Below, in pieces: positions 1-8,178 of a stretch of 56,879 nucleotides of DNA. The position numbers and the translations under genes are program-made. Within the stretch, counting starts at the first letter, position 1. Every line of letters begins with the position of its first letter. Under the pieces are notes generated by a model. The model saw nothing but the letters and a program-made list of their open reading frames with translations, made no database searches and had not been told where the DNA came from. Source of the DNA: Rhodospirillaceae bacterium (GTDB lineage Bacteria; Pseudomonadota; Alphaproteobacteria; Rhodospirillales; JABHCV01); the NCBI GenBank assembly GCA_013204045.1, contig JABMOQ010000083.1, forward strand, positions 1 to 56,879. The letters run 5' to 3'.

Positions 1-1502
1 CTGGAGTACTTGGCTTCATTCCACGGAACACCGGTGCGATAAGCCACACCTAGTAGCATGGTGCCCAGTGGGCGGTGCGTCCACACCGTCAGGCTGAAGT
101 CCGCCTTGTCCCAGACATCCCAGTACTGTGCCGCAGGCATGACATTAACGTTCAGGTTAATGCCGGCTTCGGCCAGGTTTTGCTTCAAGACGACAACCTG
201 ATCGGTTTCCCACTGGCCGTTGGTGTTGCCAACATTACACGTAATGTCGAGGCCACCGCCGTGACCGGCATCGGCCAGCAGTTGCTTGGCTTTACCGACA
301 TTGCGCTTGATCTTCGGCAATGGTGCGTAATCGGGCTGGCAGGCGCAAACGTGGTGGTTTTCGGCAACCTGGCCACGGCCCTGATGGGCGGTTTTCAGCA
401 TTTGTGCGTTATCGGCTGCCAGTTGCATGGCCTGACGGACCCGAATGTCGTTATAAGGCGCCCTTTCGGCCTGAATGCGCATGACGCCGGTTTGTGCCGT
501 CGTCACTTCATGGACGGATACCCCCGGCATGTTTTCAGCCGCGCCCAACAGCGTCAGATCGAGTGTGTAAATAGTATCGACCTGGCCTGATGCCAGCGCA
601 GCCAGACCGGCGGCGGAGTCTTGCCCTGTATCGATGTAGTGGATTTCATCCAGCAGGGGATCTTCGCCCCAGTACTTGAAGCCGCCACCACGGCGTTTTA
701 GGATCGCTATTTCGCCGACCCTGTATTCGGTCAGGGTATAGGGGCCGGTGCCCAATTCCGGGGTCTTGGTGATGTTGGCGCCCTTTTCGGCGAAGCTGCG
801 ATGCACAATTGCCGCCGGATAGTGGTACATTTTTTCTGGAATCGACAGATCGGGCGACGTCAGGTGAATGCGAACCGTGTATTTGTCGACTTTCTCGACG
901 GAACCTTCGATCATGCGCTTGACCTTGATCGGCTTGCCGTCCTTGTCCTTGCTGTCTTCTTCTTTAAGCATGGTGTTGAGCATGCCGACCATGGAAGACC
1001 CGACATTGGGGTCGAGCCAGCGCTTGATGTTGGAGACAACGTCATCGGCGGTCAGCTCATCGCCGTTACCGAACTTGACCCCCTTGCGGATATGGAACGT
1101 CCAGGTCTTCAGATCATCGGACGGTACCCATTTTTCGGCCAGCAAGGGCCGGGTTACGTTATCGGCACCGGTGATGGTCAGATATTCGACCATTTGTCGG
1201 GTCACGTTGGATTTTTCAACCCAGTCGTAGACAGCCGGGTCAGACATATCCTGAACCTGCATACCGCAGCGGATGATGCCACCTTTTTTGCCAGCCGCTT
1301 CGGCGCTGGAAATCAGGCTCGGCCCGTCGGTGCTGAAGGCATCTGTAAAGGAGTAGGCGGCGGCGGCGGATAGGCCGAGAAGCGTGGTCGTGCGCAGGAA
1401 TTCCCTGCGGTCCACTTCACCTTTAAGAAATTTGTTTTTTAGATCTGCAATTCTCGGGTGAATGCGCCCGGTTTTTTCGTGGTCCATCTTGGTCTTAGAC
1501 AT
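1..1502 (-). CDS. ABC transporter substrate-binding protein, family 5 (peptide/opine type), C-terminus cut by window edge
   Basis: The reading frame runs leftwards off the window, so about 500 N-terminal residues are seen. ATG at 1500-1502 follows a strong GGGAGGGG ribosome site. The N-terminus has a twin-arginine-like stretch (RREFLRTTTLLGLSAAAA, about residues 32-49), suggesting Tat export to the periplasm. Further in are typical SBP_bac_5 signatures: LLAEKWVPSDDLKTWTFHIR, then KGVKFGNGDELTADDV, later LGTGPYTLTEY and PYNDIRVRQAMQLAAD. These proteins bind oligopeptides, opines, glycosides or other solutes for a DppBCDF-type importer, whose genes would lie to the left of the window. Ligand unknown. 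It is divergent from the MttB-like gene and may share its regulation. Confidence 0.9.
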   Translation of the reverse strand, partial: MSKTKMDHEKTGRIHPRIADLKNKFLKGEVDRREFLRTTTLLGLSAAAAYSFTDAFSTDGPSLISSAEAAGKKGGIIRCGMQVQDMSDPAVYDWVEKSNVTRQMVEYLTITGADNVTRPLLAEKWVPSDDLKTWTFHIRKGVKFGNGDELTADDVVSNIKRWLDPNVGSSMVGMLNTMLKEEDSKDKDGKPIKVKRMIEGSVEKVDKYTVRIHLTSPDLSIPEKMYHYPAAIVHRSFAEKGANITKTPELGTGPYTLTEYRVGEIAILKRRGGGFKYWGEDPLLDEIHYIDTGQDSAAGLAALASGQVDTIYTLDLTLLGAAENMPGVSVHEVTTAQTGVMRIQAERAPYNDIRVRQAMQLAADNAQMLKTAHQGRGQVAENHHVCACQPDYAPLPKIKRNVGKAKQLLADAGHGGGLDITCNVGNTNGQWETDQVVVLKQNLAEAGINLNVNVMPAAQYWDVWDKADFSLTVWTHRPLGTMLLGVAYRTGVPWNEAKYS

Positions 1503-1849
1503 AATTACCCCTCCCTGGGTTTTTTGTGAAATTTTGTCCTGGATACGGGATGGCAGATTATTTTTTATTCGAGTTCAATTAAGCAATCCCGAGATGACAC
1601 TCCCTGTAGCAATCTACTTATATTATTTAATTGTAATATTCCCATAGACGAAAATATTACCTGATCGAGGCGGAAAATCAAAGTCCCCTCATCTAAATGG
1701 CATTTCAACAGCCTGACCGGGACGCCATGTCTTCTTAACGCCACTGAATGTTCTAGGTGCGCCGCCAGTAAAAAAGGACGTTTGTATATCCTGAGAAAAG
1801 CCTCCAATAATATTCCAATATCAGAACCGCCATCCAAGGAGACATTCAA
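1503..1849. promoter_or_regulatory. Divergent intergenic region with inverted repeat, between SBP gene and mttB-like gene
   Basis: These 347 bases separate two divergent genes and must hold both promoters. The section 1550-1660 is AT-rich. A perfect 8-bp inverted repeat, GTAATATT at 1633-1640 and AATATTAC at 1653-1660, has a 12-nt spacer and could be an operator for a dimeric regulator; no regulator gene lies in the window. I could not fix -35/-10 boxes with confidence. A 94-codon frame on the minus strand (1565-1849) is rejected as a gene because it has no ribosome site or family resemblance. Confidence 0.5.
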
Positions 1850-3412
1850 TTGACGTCATCATCTTCCAGCACCATGCACCGCCGCGGAGGCCGGACAGCG
1901 CGTCAGGCACTCAGGGCCCAACCACTGGCAGAAGACGCCCGCCCTGTCCGTCCCGGCATGGAAAACGGCCGGTACAAACCCCTTGCCGATACCGACGTCG
2001 AAAAAATCCATCATGCGGTTCTAGATGTACTTGAAAATGTCGGTTTTTCAAAAGCGCCCCCGACCTGTGTCGAGGCCGTCACCGCCGCCGGTGGGGTGTA
2101 TGGCGATGATGGACGTTTGCGCCTGCCGCCGGCTCTTGTTGAAGACACCATAGCAAAGGCCAATCGGGATTTTCTGTTGTGTGGGCAAAAAACCGAACAC
2201 GATATGTCGCCCCACGGCAAACGCCTGTATTTCGGCACCGGCGGCGCCGCCATCCAGATAGTCGATGCCAGAACCGGTGAAACCCGTGAATCGACCGTGA
2301 AGGATTTGTACGACATGGCGCGTATGGTCGACGGGCTGGAGCACATTCATTATTTTCAGCGTCCGGTTGTCGCCCGCGATATGGCCAATAGCCACGATCT
2401 TGATTTTAACACCTGCTATGCCTGTGTCAGTGGCACCGCCAAGCATATCGGCACCAGTTTCGTTAACCCGAAACATGTGGAAGAAGCGCTTGAAATGCTG
2501 CACATCATCGCCGGCGGTGAGAAGCAGTGGCGTGCGCGCCCCTTTGTCAGCCAATCCAACTGCTTCGTGGTGCCGCCGATGACTTTCGAGGCCAACGCCT
2601 GCGCCATACTGGAAACAGCGGCCCGGGGTGGCATGCCGGTGTTGCTGTTGTCCGCAGCCCAGGCCGGAGCGACGGCCCCGGCGGCCTTGGCGGGGGCGGT
2701 CGTGCAGGCCGTCGCCGAAGTCCTGATGGGGCTGGTCTATATCAACGCAGTCGTTCCCAGCGCCCCTTGTATGATAGGTATCTGGCCGTTTGTATCCGAT
2801 CTTCGCACCGGGGCCATGTCGGGCGGTAGCGGCGAACAGGCGCTTTTGATGGCGGCGGCGGGCCAGATGGGACGGCATTATGACCTGCCGACGTCCGTCG
2901 CGGCGGCCATGACGGATTCAAAGGTCCCCGATGCCCAGTCGGGTTCCGAAAAAGGCTACACCCATGCCCTGGTCGGTAATTCAGGCCCTAATCTGATCCA
3001 GGAATCGGCGGGAATGCACGCCAGCTTGCTGTCATGCTGTTTCGAAAGCCTGGTTATTGACAACGACACCATCGGGGCCGTGCAGCGGACCATTCGCGGT
3101 ATCGAGGTCAATGACGAGACCCTTTCAAGAGAAGTCATCGCCGAGACGTGCCAGAACGGCCCCGGACATTATCTGGGTCACAAGCAAACACTTGACCGCA
3201 TGGAAAGCGATTATGTCTACCCGATTGTCGGGGATCGCATGAATCCCAACGAATGGGCGGAAAAGGGTTCCCGGGATGTCATCGATAGGGCCCAGGATAT
3301 GACCCGTGACCTGCTTGCCAACCACTGGCCCGGTCATATTTCGAAAGACACGGATCAGGCTATCCGCGACAAATTCGATGTCAAGCTCAGCCGTGATGCG
3401 ATGGGCGGATAA
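1850..3412 (+). CDS. Trimethylamine methyltransferase (MttB) family protein, non-pyrrolysine
   Basis: This 520-residue protein matches the MttB superfamily of corrinoid-dependent methyltransferases. The N-terminus RRGGRTARQALRAQPL followed by GRYKPLADTDVEKIH is typical of the alphaproteobacterial branch, and later stretches such as YFGTGGAAIQIVDARTGE and AMTDSKVPDAQSG fit. True MttB carries pyrrolysine at an in-frame amber codon; this frame is uninterrupted, so it belongs to the non-Pyl group. Characterised non-Pyl members demethylate glycine betaine, proline betaine or carnitine-like quaternary amines onto a corrinoid protein. No corrinoid protein or reactivase gene is in the window. The start is TTG at 1850, chosen for AAGGAG at 1836-1841, eight bases upstream. 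The neighbouring ABC and TRAP transporters suggest a role in using an imported methylated compound (inference). Confidence 0.88.
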   Translation: MTSSSSSTMHRRGGRTARQALRAQPLAEDARPVRPGMENGRYKPLADTDVEKIHHAVLDVLENVGFSKAPPTCVEAVTAAGGVYGDDGRLRLPPALVEDTIAKANRDFLLCGQKTEHDMSPHGKRLYFGTGGAAIQIVDARTGETRESTVKDLYDMARMVDGLEHIHYFQRPVVARDMANSHDLDFNTCYACVSGTAKHIGTSFVNPKHVEEALEMLHIIAGGEKQWRARPFVSQSNCFVVPPMTFEANACAILETAARGGMPVLLLSAAQAGATAPAALAGAVVQAVAEVLMGLVYINAVVPSAPCMIGIWPFVSDLRTGAMSGGSGEQALLMAAAGQMGRHYDLPTSVAAAMTDSKVPDAQSGSEKGYTHALVGNSGPNLIQESAGMHASLLSCCFESLVIDNDTIGAVQRTIRGIEVNDETLSREVIAETCQNGPGHYLGHKQTLDRMESDYVYPIVGDRMNPNEWAEKGSRDVIDRAQDMTRDLLANHWPGHISKDTDQAIRDKFDVKLSRDAMGG

Positions 3413-3415
3413 AAA

Positions 3416-3447
3416 AGCCCCCCAGGGCTTGGAGGCTCTGGGGGGCT
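3416..3447 (-). terminator. Intrinsic terminator for the TRAP operon, abutting the mttB-like stop codon
   Basis: A perfect 10-bp stem, AGCCCCCCAG (3416-3425) with CTGGGGGGCT (3438-3447), encloses a 12-nt loop. Read on the minus strand it is followed by a T run (complement of the A run 3411-3416), as expected of a rho-independent terminator for transcripts leaving the dctP gene at 3479. On the plus strand the next T run is more than 20 nt away (about 3472), so it would be weaker for the mttB-like transcript. Confidence 0.8.
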
Positions 3448-3478
3448 GATTCATCGTCAGGTGTGGTGGCGTTTTTTA

Positions 3479-4570
3479 TTAGTACCTGTAAGGCACACCC
3501 GCTTTCTCCATAACATGGGAATATTCCTTATAGGCCTGGACAACTTTTTCCGTCCGCGGGCTGATGGAGGCCAGTTCGTCCCAGAAGCTTTCTGAGTCTG
3601 CGACCACCTCATCCCACTCGGCCTTGGGAATTTCGGTCAGCTCCATTTTCTTGCCTTCGACACGCAGCTTGGCTTCGCCGCCCCAGTACCAGACCTGCCG
3701 GTAATAGTGCGAGCTATCCATGGAAAGCTTGAACAGCTCTTGCAGTTTCGGCGAAAGCGCGTTCCAGCTATTGGAATTGGCGAAGTATGAACCACACCAG
3801 GCGCCGGTGACGTTGTTGAGCAGGGCATAGCTGCAGACATCGGCCCAGCCCACCTCATAGGCTTCGGTGAATCCGCACCAGGCGACGCCGTCAAGTTCGC
3901 CAGTTTGAATCGCGACCTCGATGTCATCCCACGGCAACGTAACCGGAACCAGGCCATAACGGGACAGGAACTTGCCCGCCGTCGGCACACCAAACACGCG
4001 CTTGCCTTTTAAATCAGCAACGCTGCGGATGGGGTCCTTGGTGAAGATATGAAGGGGATCCCAGGCTCCGGCACTTAACCACTCGACGCCCTCGATTTCG
4101 CCATAAGCTTCGGCCCAAATCTTATCCAGGCCGTAGTACTTGAACAGCACCGGCATATCCAGGCTGTAACGTGTGGAGAACGGGAAGTACCCGCCGAACA
4201 CGTTGATATCGACCGGCGATGCCATTGTCGCATCATCGCTCTGCACCGCATCAAGGGTACCATTTTGCATGGCGCGGAACAGCTCGTCGGTGGGGACAAG
4301 CTGATCGGCGTAATAGAGTTCGATTTCCATTTCACCAAAAGCTGCCTTATTGAAAGCCTCAATTTGCGGCTTGATAACGTGTGCGCCCAACGGAGCGCCG
4401 GAGTAGGTCTGAAGCCGCCACTTGATTATGTCGGTAGGTTTTGTTTGAACCGCCGGGGCACTCATTTTAGGGGCGTCTTCTTTCCCCCCCATTTTACCAA
4501 CTGTCGTCGCTGCAACAGCACCGACGGCAACACCGGCCGCGCCAATAAGAAAATCACGTCTTTGCGTCAT
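3479..4570 (-). CDS. dctP: TRAP transporter solute-binding protein (DctP/TAXI-type periplasmic subunit)
   Basis: This 363-residue protein is the periplasmic receptor of a TRAP transporter. It begins with a Tat-like signal, QRRDFLIGAAGVAVGAVAA. The body has DctP-family features: a segment ELFRAMQNGTLDAVQ, the lobe-joining stretch IRSVADLKGKRVFGVPTAGK, and AIQTGELDGVAW. TRAP receptors bind organic acids, often carboxylates or keto acids, and hand them to DctQM. The start is supported by GGGAGA seven bases upstream of ATG. It is the last gene of a dctQ-dctM-dctP operon, with a 94-nt gap after dctM that may allow extra expression of the receptor. The ligand is unknown; the 'mannitol/chloroaromatic' annotation often given to this family would be a guess. 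Confidence 0.92.
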   Translation of the reverse strand: MTQRRDFLIGAAGVAVGAVAATTVGKMGGKEDAPKMSAPAVQTKPTDIIKWRLQTYSGAPLGAHVIKPQIEAFNKAAFGEMEIELYYADQLVPTDELFRAMQNGTLDAVQSDDATMASPVDINVFGGYFPFSTRYSLDMPVLFKYYGLDKIWAEAYGEIEGVEWLSAGAWDPLHIFTKDPIRSVADLKGKRVFGVPTAGKFLSRYGLVPVTLPWDDIEVAIQTGELDGVAWCGFTEAYEVGWADVCSYALLNNVTGAWCGSYFANSNSWNALSPKLQELFKLSMDSSHYYRQVWYWGGEAKLRVEGKKMELTEIPKAEWDEVVADSESFWDELASISPRTEKVVQAYKEYSHVMEKAGVPYRY

Positions 4571-4664
4571 TTTATTGTCTCCCTGTTAAAGTTGTGGTCG
4601 TTTATAATTTGGATAAGACGATTATTTGTTCTTTGCTGAGAAATATTTTTTCCGGCTCCACTTC

Positions 4665-5996
4665 TCATCGGTCTAGATAGATTTGATCAGGTAGCCAGAG
4701 TGCTATTTGAGGGAAAATGATCACAAGAATCAACCCAAACGTCATCACCAGCACAAAAGGTATGATTGATCTGTATATATCTACGAGCGTTATTTCCGGC
4801 GGAGCCATGGCGCGCATGAGAAACAGGTTATATCCGAAGGGCGGCGTCATATAAGCGATTTGACATGTAATGGTGTAGAGAACACCGTACCAGATCGGAT
4901 CGAAGCCCAGGGCGATCACCAGCGGGACATACAATGGCGCGACGATGACCAGCATCGCCGTATCATCCAGGAACATGCCCATGAAGATGTAGGAAAGCTG
5001 CATCATGATCAGCACTTCCCACGGGGTCAGTTCCCACCTTGTAATGAACAATGTTTCGATGGCGCGCACGGCACCAATGCCGTCAAAGACGGCGCCGAAG
5101 CACAGCGCCGCCAGAATAACCCACAAAAACATGCACGAAATGCCAAGGGTTTTCCGCAAGGTCTGTTCAATTACTTGCTTGTTAAGGCGGCGTTTGGCCA
5201 GGGCCGCGATGGTCGCGCTGGTCGCCCCAACGGCGGAACTTTCCACAAGGCTGGTGACGCCCATGATGAAAAGCCCGGTCATGAAGAAGAAAATCAGGAA
5301 CGGGATAATGCCCGCTTTGAGAAGAGCTAGCTTCTCCGAAAACGGCATATTTCTTTCTTCTTCGGAAACCGTCGGCCCGAGTGCAGGGTTAATTTTGCAG
5401 CGAACAACAATGTAAATGACGAAAAGAGATGCCATCATCAGGCCCGGAAGCGCACCGGCCAGCCATAATTGCCCAACCGGTTGGCGGGCGATCATGCCAT
5501 AGAGCACAAGGACGACACTTGGCGGCACCAGAATGCCCAGTGAACTGCCGGCTTGAACGACACCTGTGATCATTACCTTGTCGTAGCCGCGCTTCAGCAT
5601 TTCCGGCAACGCAATGCTGGCGCCAATAGCCATACCGGCGACGCTCAGGCCGTTCATGGCCGAAATAATAACCATCAATCCGATGGTGCCGACAGCCAAG
5701 CCCCCGGGCATGTTGCCAAACCACACATGGAACATCCGGTATAGATCGTCGGCGATGCCGGATTCAGACAGGATGTATCCCATGTAGACAAACAACGGCA
5801 GCGTCAACAGGGGGTACCAGTTGAATAACTTGAAGGCCGCATTGAACGGCATTTCAATGGCGCCGGTGCCGTAAAGCAGCAATGCGGCGGCCGCGGAAAC
5901 AAATCCAATGGCGCCAAATACCCGCTGCCCCGTCAGCATCATCAACAGCATCGACGAGAACATTAATATGGCGATCGCTTCGTAACTCAAACTCAT
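4665..5996 (-). CDS. dctM: TRAP transporter large permease (DctM)
   Basis: A 443-residue, strongly hydrophobic protein with about a dozen predicted membrane helices, matching the DctM subunit that performs sodium-coupled solute transport. Typical segments are LFVYMGYILSESGIADDLY, the glycine-rich IGLMVIISAMNGLSVAGMA, the GSSLGILVPPSVVLVLYG stretch and, near the end, CQIAYMTPPFGYNLFLMR. The ATG overlaps the stop codon of dctQ by ATGA (5993-5996), so the two are translationally coupled. It works with the small permease and the dctP receptor next to it. Confidence 0.95.
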   Translation of the reverse strand: MSLSYEAIAILMFSSMLLMMLTGQRVFGAIGFVSAAAALLLYGTGAIEMPFNAAFKLFNWYPLLTLPLFVYMGYILSESGIADDLYRMFHVWFGNMPGGLAVGTIGLMVIISAMNGLSVAGMAIGASIALPEMLKRGYDKVMITGVVQAGSSLGILVPPSVVLVLYGMIARQPVGQLWLAGALPGLMMASLFVIYIVVRCKINPALGPTVSEEERNMPFSEKLALLKAGIIPFLIFFFMTGLFIMGVTSLVESSAVGATSATIAALAKRRLNKQVIEQTLRKTLGISCMFLWVILAALCFGAVFDGIGAVRAIETLFITRWELTPWEVLIMMQLSYIFMGMFLDDTAMLVIVAPLYVPLVIALGFDPIWYGVLYTITCQIAYMTPPFGYNLFLMRAMAPPEITLVDIYRSIIPFVLVMTFGLILVIIFPQIALWLPDQIYLDR

Positions 5997-6547
5997 ACGA
6001 CAGGGTGCTCCAGCTTTTGGGCGATTGGGTTACCCCGGGCGGTCCCTAAATCCTTGAAGAACATGGAGATCGCCTGCAGCAGCATCAGGATAATGCCGCC
6101 GACCATAATGACCTTGATGGGAATCATGGAAGGATTCCACTGCGAGAACTTCCGTTGACCATATTCAATCGCGTACATTGTGCTGGAGATTGAACCAAAG
6201 AGAAGAGTGCAGAGATAGAAGACCAGGCAAAAGCTGGTGAAAGCATCGATCTTGGCTTTCGTGCGTTCCGAACAACGGTCGTAGATCAGGTCCATCCTGA
6301 CATGATCATCCAGTTGCATAGAGTAGGCTCCCCCGACGATGTAATAGGCGGTCATGGTGAACTGGGCCATTTCCACGCACCAGGACAACGGGTAGTTGAT
6401 AACATTGCGGGTGATGGCATTGAGCAGAAGCGTGCCGATCATGATAAAGACCGTATACATCATCAGCCTGCCGAGTTTCTCGGAGACAAAATCGACGTAT
6501 TTTACATACATGATAATAGCTTTTGGCACGGTCTGGGGCTTTTCCAA
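5993..6547 (-). CDS. dctQ: TRAP transporter small permease (DctQ)
   Basis: This 184-residue protein has four hydrophobic segments and the DctQ pattern, including ITRNVINYPLSWCVEMAQF and the conserved region after it. DctQ forms the membrane complex with DctM. It is the first gene of the operon. The start is uncertain: TTG at 6547 gives the full frame, while ATG at 6511 (MYVKYVDFV) would shorten it by 12 residues and keep all membrane helices; neither has a good ribosome site. The gene faces away from the FAD oxidoreductase gene across a 170-nt promoter region. Confidence 0.88.
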   Translation of the reverse strand: MEKPQTVPKAIIMYVKYVDFVSEKLGRLMMYTVFIMIGTLLLNAITRNVINYPLSWCVEMAQFTMTAYYIVGGAYSMQLDDHVRMDLIYDRCSERTKAKIDAFTSFCLVFYLCTLLFGSISSTMYAIEYGQRKFSQWNPSMIPIKVIMVGGIILMLLQAISMFFKDLGTARGNPIAQKLEHPVV

Positions 6548-6633
6548 TGCTAATTGAGAATCAAAGGAGTTAAATCAAATAAGAATAGCTACAGAAAGCC
6601 CCTCCCCGAGGATGAAGCGATTGGCTCGCTTAC

Positions 6634-6665
6634 GTGTATTGTACACTATGGCCATCCACAATACA
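6634..6665. promoter_or_regulatory. Putative operator between TRAP operon and FAD oxidoreductase operon
   Basis: Within the 170-nt divergent region two overlapping symmetries are visible: a perfect palindrome GTGTA-TTG-TACAC at 6634-6646, and an 8-bp inverted repeat TGTATTGT (6635-6642) with ACAATACA (6658-6665), spacer 15 nt. The TGTAT/ATACA flavour resembles operators of GntR-family regulators, but that link is inference and no regulator is encoded nearby. Confidence 0.5.
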
Positions 6666-6717
6666 TAAATAGACTGATGGGCCAGCGTTAAAATAGGTTA
6701 TTTAACTCCAATTCAAC

Positions 6718-8178
6718 GTGCAACTGTTTTGTGGCATGTTGCAGAATATGCAGAGTACCGAGGCAATGGACTTAGGCCCAAAATCAACGCCGGAATCAAC
6801 CTACGATGTCGTGATCATCGGCGCCGGGGTGGTGGGCTGTGCGGTGGCACGGCGCTTTTCGCTACAAGGCGCAAAAGTTCTCGTGATCGAGAAGGCCGCC
6901 GATATTCTTGATGGCGCCAGTAAAGGCAATAGCGGCTTGTTGCATACCGGCTTTGATGCACCGCCCGGTTCCGTTGAGCAACGGTGCATCGCAGCAGGAT
7001 ACCAGGAATATATGGAAATTCGGGGCCAGTTGAATCTGCCGGTGCTTGAAACCGGGGCGCTGGTGGTCGCCTGGACTCGGGAAGAAGAGAGCAAACTTGA
7101 TGCCTTGATGGACAAGGCGCGGGTTAATGGCGTTAACGATATTGAACCTCTTACCGCTCGACAGATTGCCGCCAGGGAGCCACACCTGTCGAAGGCAGCG
7201 ATCGCTGGATTCTGCGTGCCAAGAGAATTCGTCATCGACCCTTGGACGGCTCCCTTCGCCTACTTGCTGCAAGCTATGGAAAATGGCGCCAGCATTTTAC
7301 GCAACACCGAAGTGACCGGGGGTCATTTCGATGGCGATCACTGGCAGCTTCAGACAAGTAGCGAGACGATAAAGTGCAGGACGATCATTAACTGCGCCGG
7401 ATTGTACGGTGACCGCCTCGACGCCGCCTTACTGGGAAAATCAAGCTTCGAAATTCGCCCACGCAAGGGGCAATTTCTGGTTTTCGACAAGCTTGCCAGC
7501 ACCCTGGTTTCGTCGATCATTCTGCCGGTGCCCAGTGAAACCACCAAAGGGGTCGTAATCTGCAGAACAATTTTTGGCAATGTTCTGGTCGGACCAACGG
7601 CGGAAGAACAGGAAAGCCGTGACGATGCATCCGTAGACACGGAAACCTTGCGCTTGTTGCGTCAAAAGGGCGAGGAGATGATTCCGGCCCTGGCAGATTG
7701 CCCGATTGTTGCGACCTATGCCGGGCTAAGGCCGGCAACCGAATACAAGGATTATTGTATTCAGTACACGGCAGACAAAAATTATATCAGCGTCGGCGGC
7801 ATTCGCTCGACGGGGTTGAGTTCGGCGCTTGGCATCGCTTCATATATTTTCGAACACTACACATTGGCTGGAAACAGCCATACGCCAATTGCCCCCAGTA
7901 TCTGGCCGCTAGTGCCCGCTATTGCCGAGGACGGCCCTCGGGACTGGTCAAAACCTGACAACGGCGGCGTCGTCTGCCATTGCGAACTTGTGACGCGGCG
8001 GGAAATCGAACGGGCCTTGTCCGGCCCGCTAGCAGCAGAAAGTCTGTCTGGCCTGAAACGCAGAACCCGGGTCACCATGGGGCGATGTCAGGGGTTTTAC
8101 TGCTCAGCGCAACTCTGTGAAATGACAGCGGGCCACTTTGAAGAGCCCATCGGACTCCGCCATGTCGACAAAACTTAA
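6718..8178 (+). CDS. FAD-dependent oxidoreductase with C-terminal BFD-like [2Fe-2S] domain (GlpA/LhgO-like)
   Basis: The N-terminal DAO-type domain starts with the dinucleotide motif VVIIGAGVVGCAVARRFSLQG and then SKGNSGLLHTGFDAPPGS, as in anaerobic glycerol-3-phosphate dehydrogenase GlpA and L-2-hydroxyglutarate oxidases. The C-terminus has a BFD-like cluster: CHC near residue 420 and GRCQGFYC near 460, four cysteines suited to a [2Fe-2S] centre. It probably oxidises a hydroxy acid, polyol phosphate or amine and passes electrons on. Possible starts are GTG 6718, ATG 6736, 6748 and 6766; none has a clear ribosome site, and only residues from about 28 belong to the fold. The next oxidoreductase overlaps its end, so they are likely partner subunits. 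Confidence 0.87.
   Translation: MQLFCGMLQNMQSTEAMDLGPKSTPESTYDVVIIGAGVVGCAVARRFSLQGAKVLVIEKAADILDGASKGNSGLLHTGFDAPPGSVEQRCIAAGYQEYMEIRGQLNLPVLETGALVVAWTREEESKLDALMDKARVNGVNDIEPLTARQIAAREPHLSKAAIAGFCVPREFVIDPWTAPFAYLLQAMENGASILRNTEVTGGHFDGDHWQLQTSSETIKCRTIINCAGLYGDRLDAALLGKSSFEIRPRKGQFLVFDKLASTLVSSIILPVPSETTKGVVICRTIFGNVLVGPTAEEQESRDDASVDTETLRLLRQKGEEMIPALADCPIVATYAGLRPATEYKDYCIQYTADKNYISVGGIRSTGLSSALGIASYIFEHYTLAGNSHTPIAPSIWPLVPAIAEDGPRDWSKPDNGGVVCHCELVTRREIERALSGPLAAESLSGLKRRTRVTMGRCQGFYCSAQLCEMTAGHFEEPIGLRHVDKT

Noticed and set aside
1565-1849. 94-codon frame in the SBP/mttB intergenic region
   Set aside because: No ribosome site and no family pattern, and it covers the shared promoter region.
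1850-3412. True pyrrolysine-dependent MttB
   Set aside because: The reading frame has no in-frame amber codon.
8138-8161. TTG start for the second oxidoreductase
   Set aside because: ATG 8162 gives a normal short N-terminus before the FAD motif; the TTG adds eight residues with no support.
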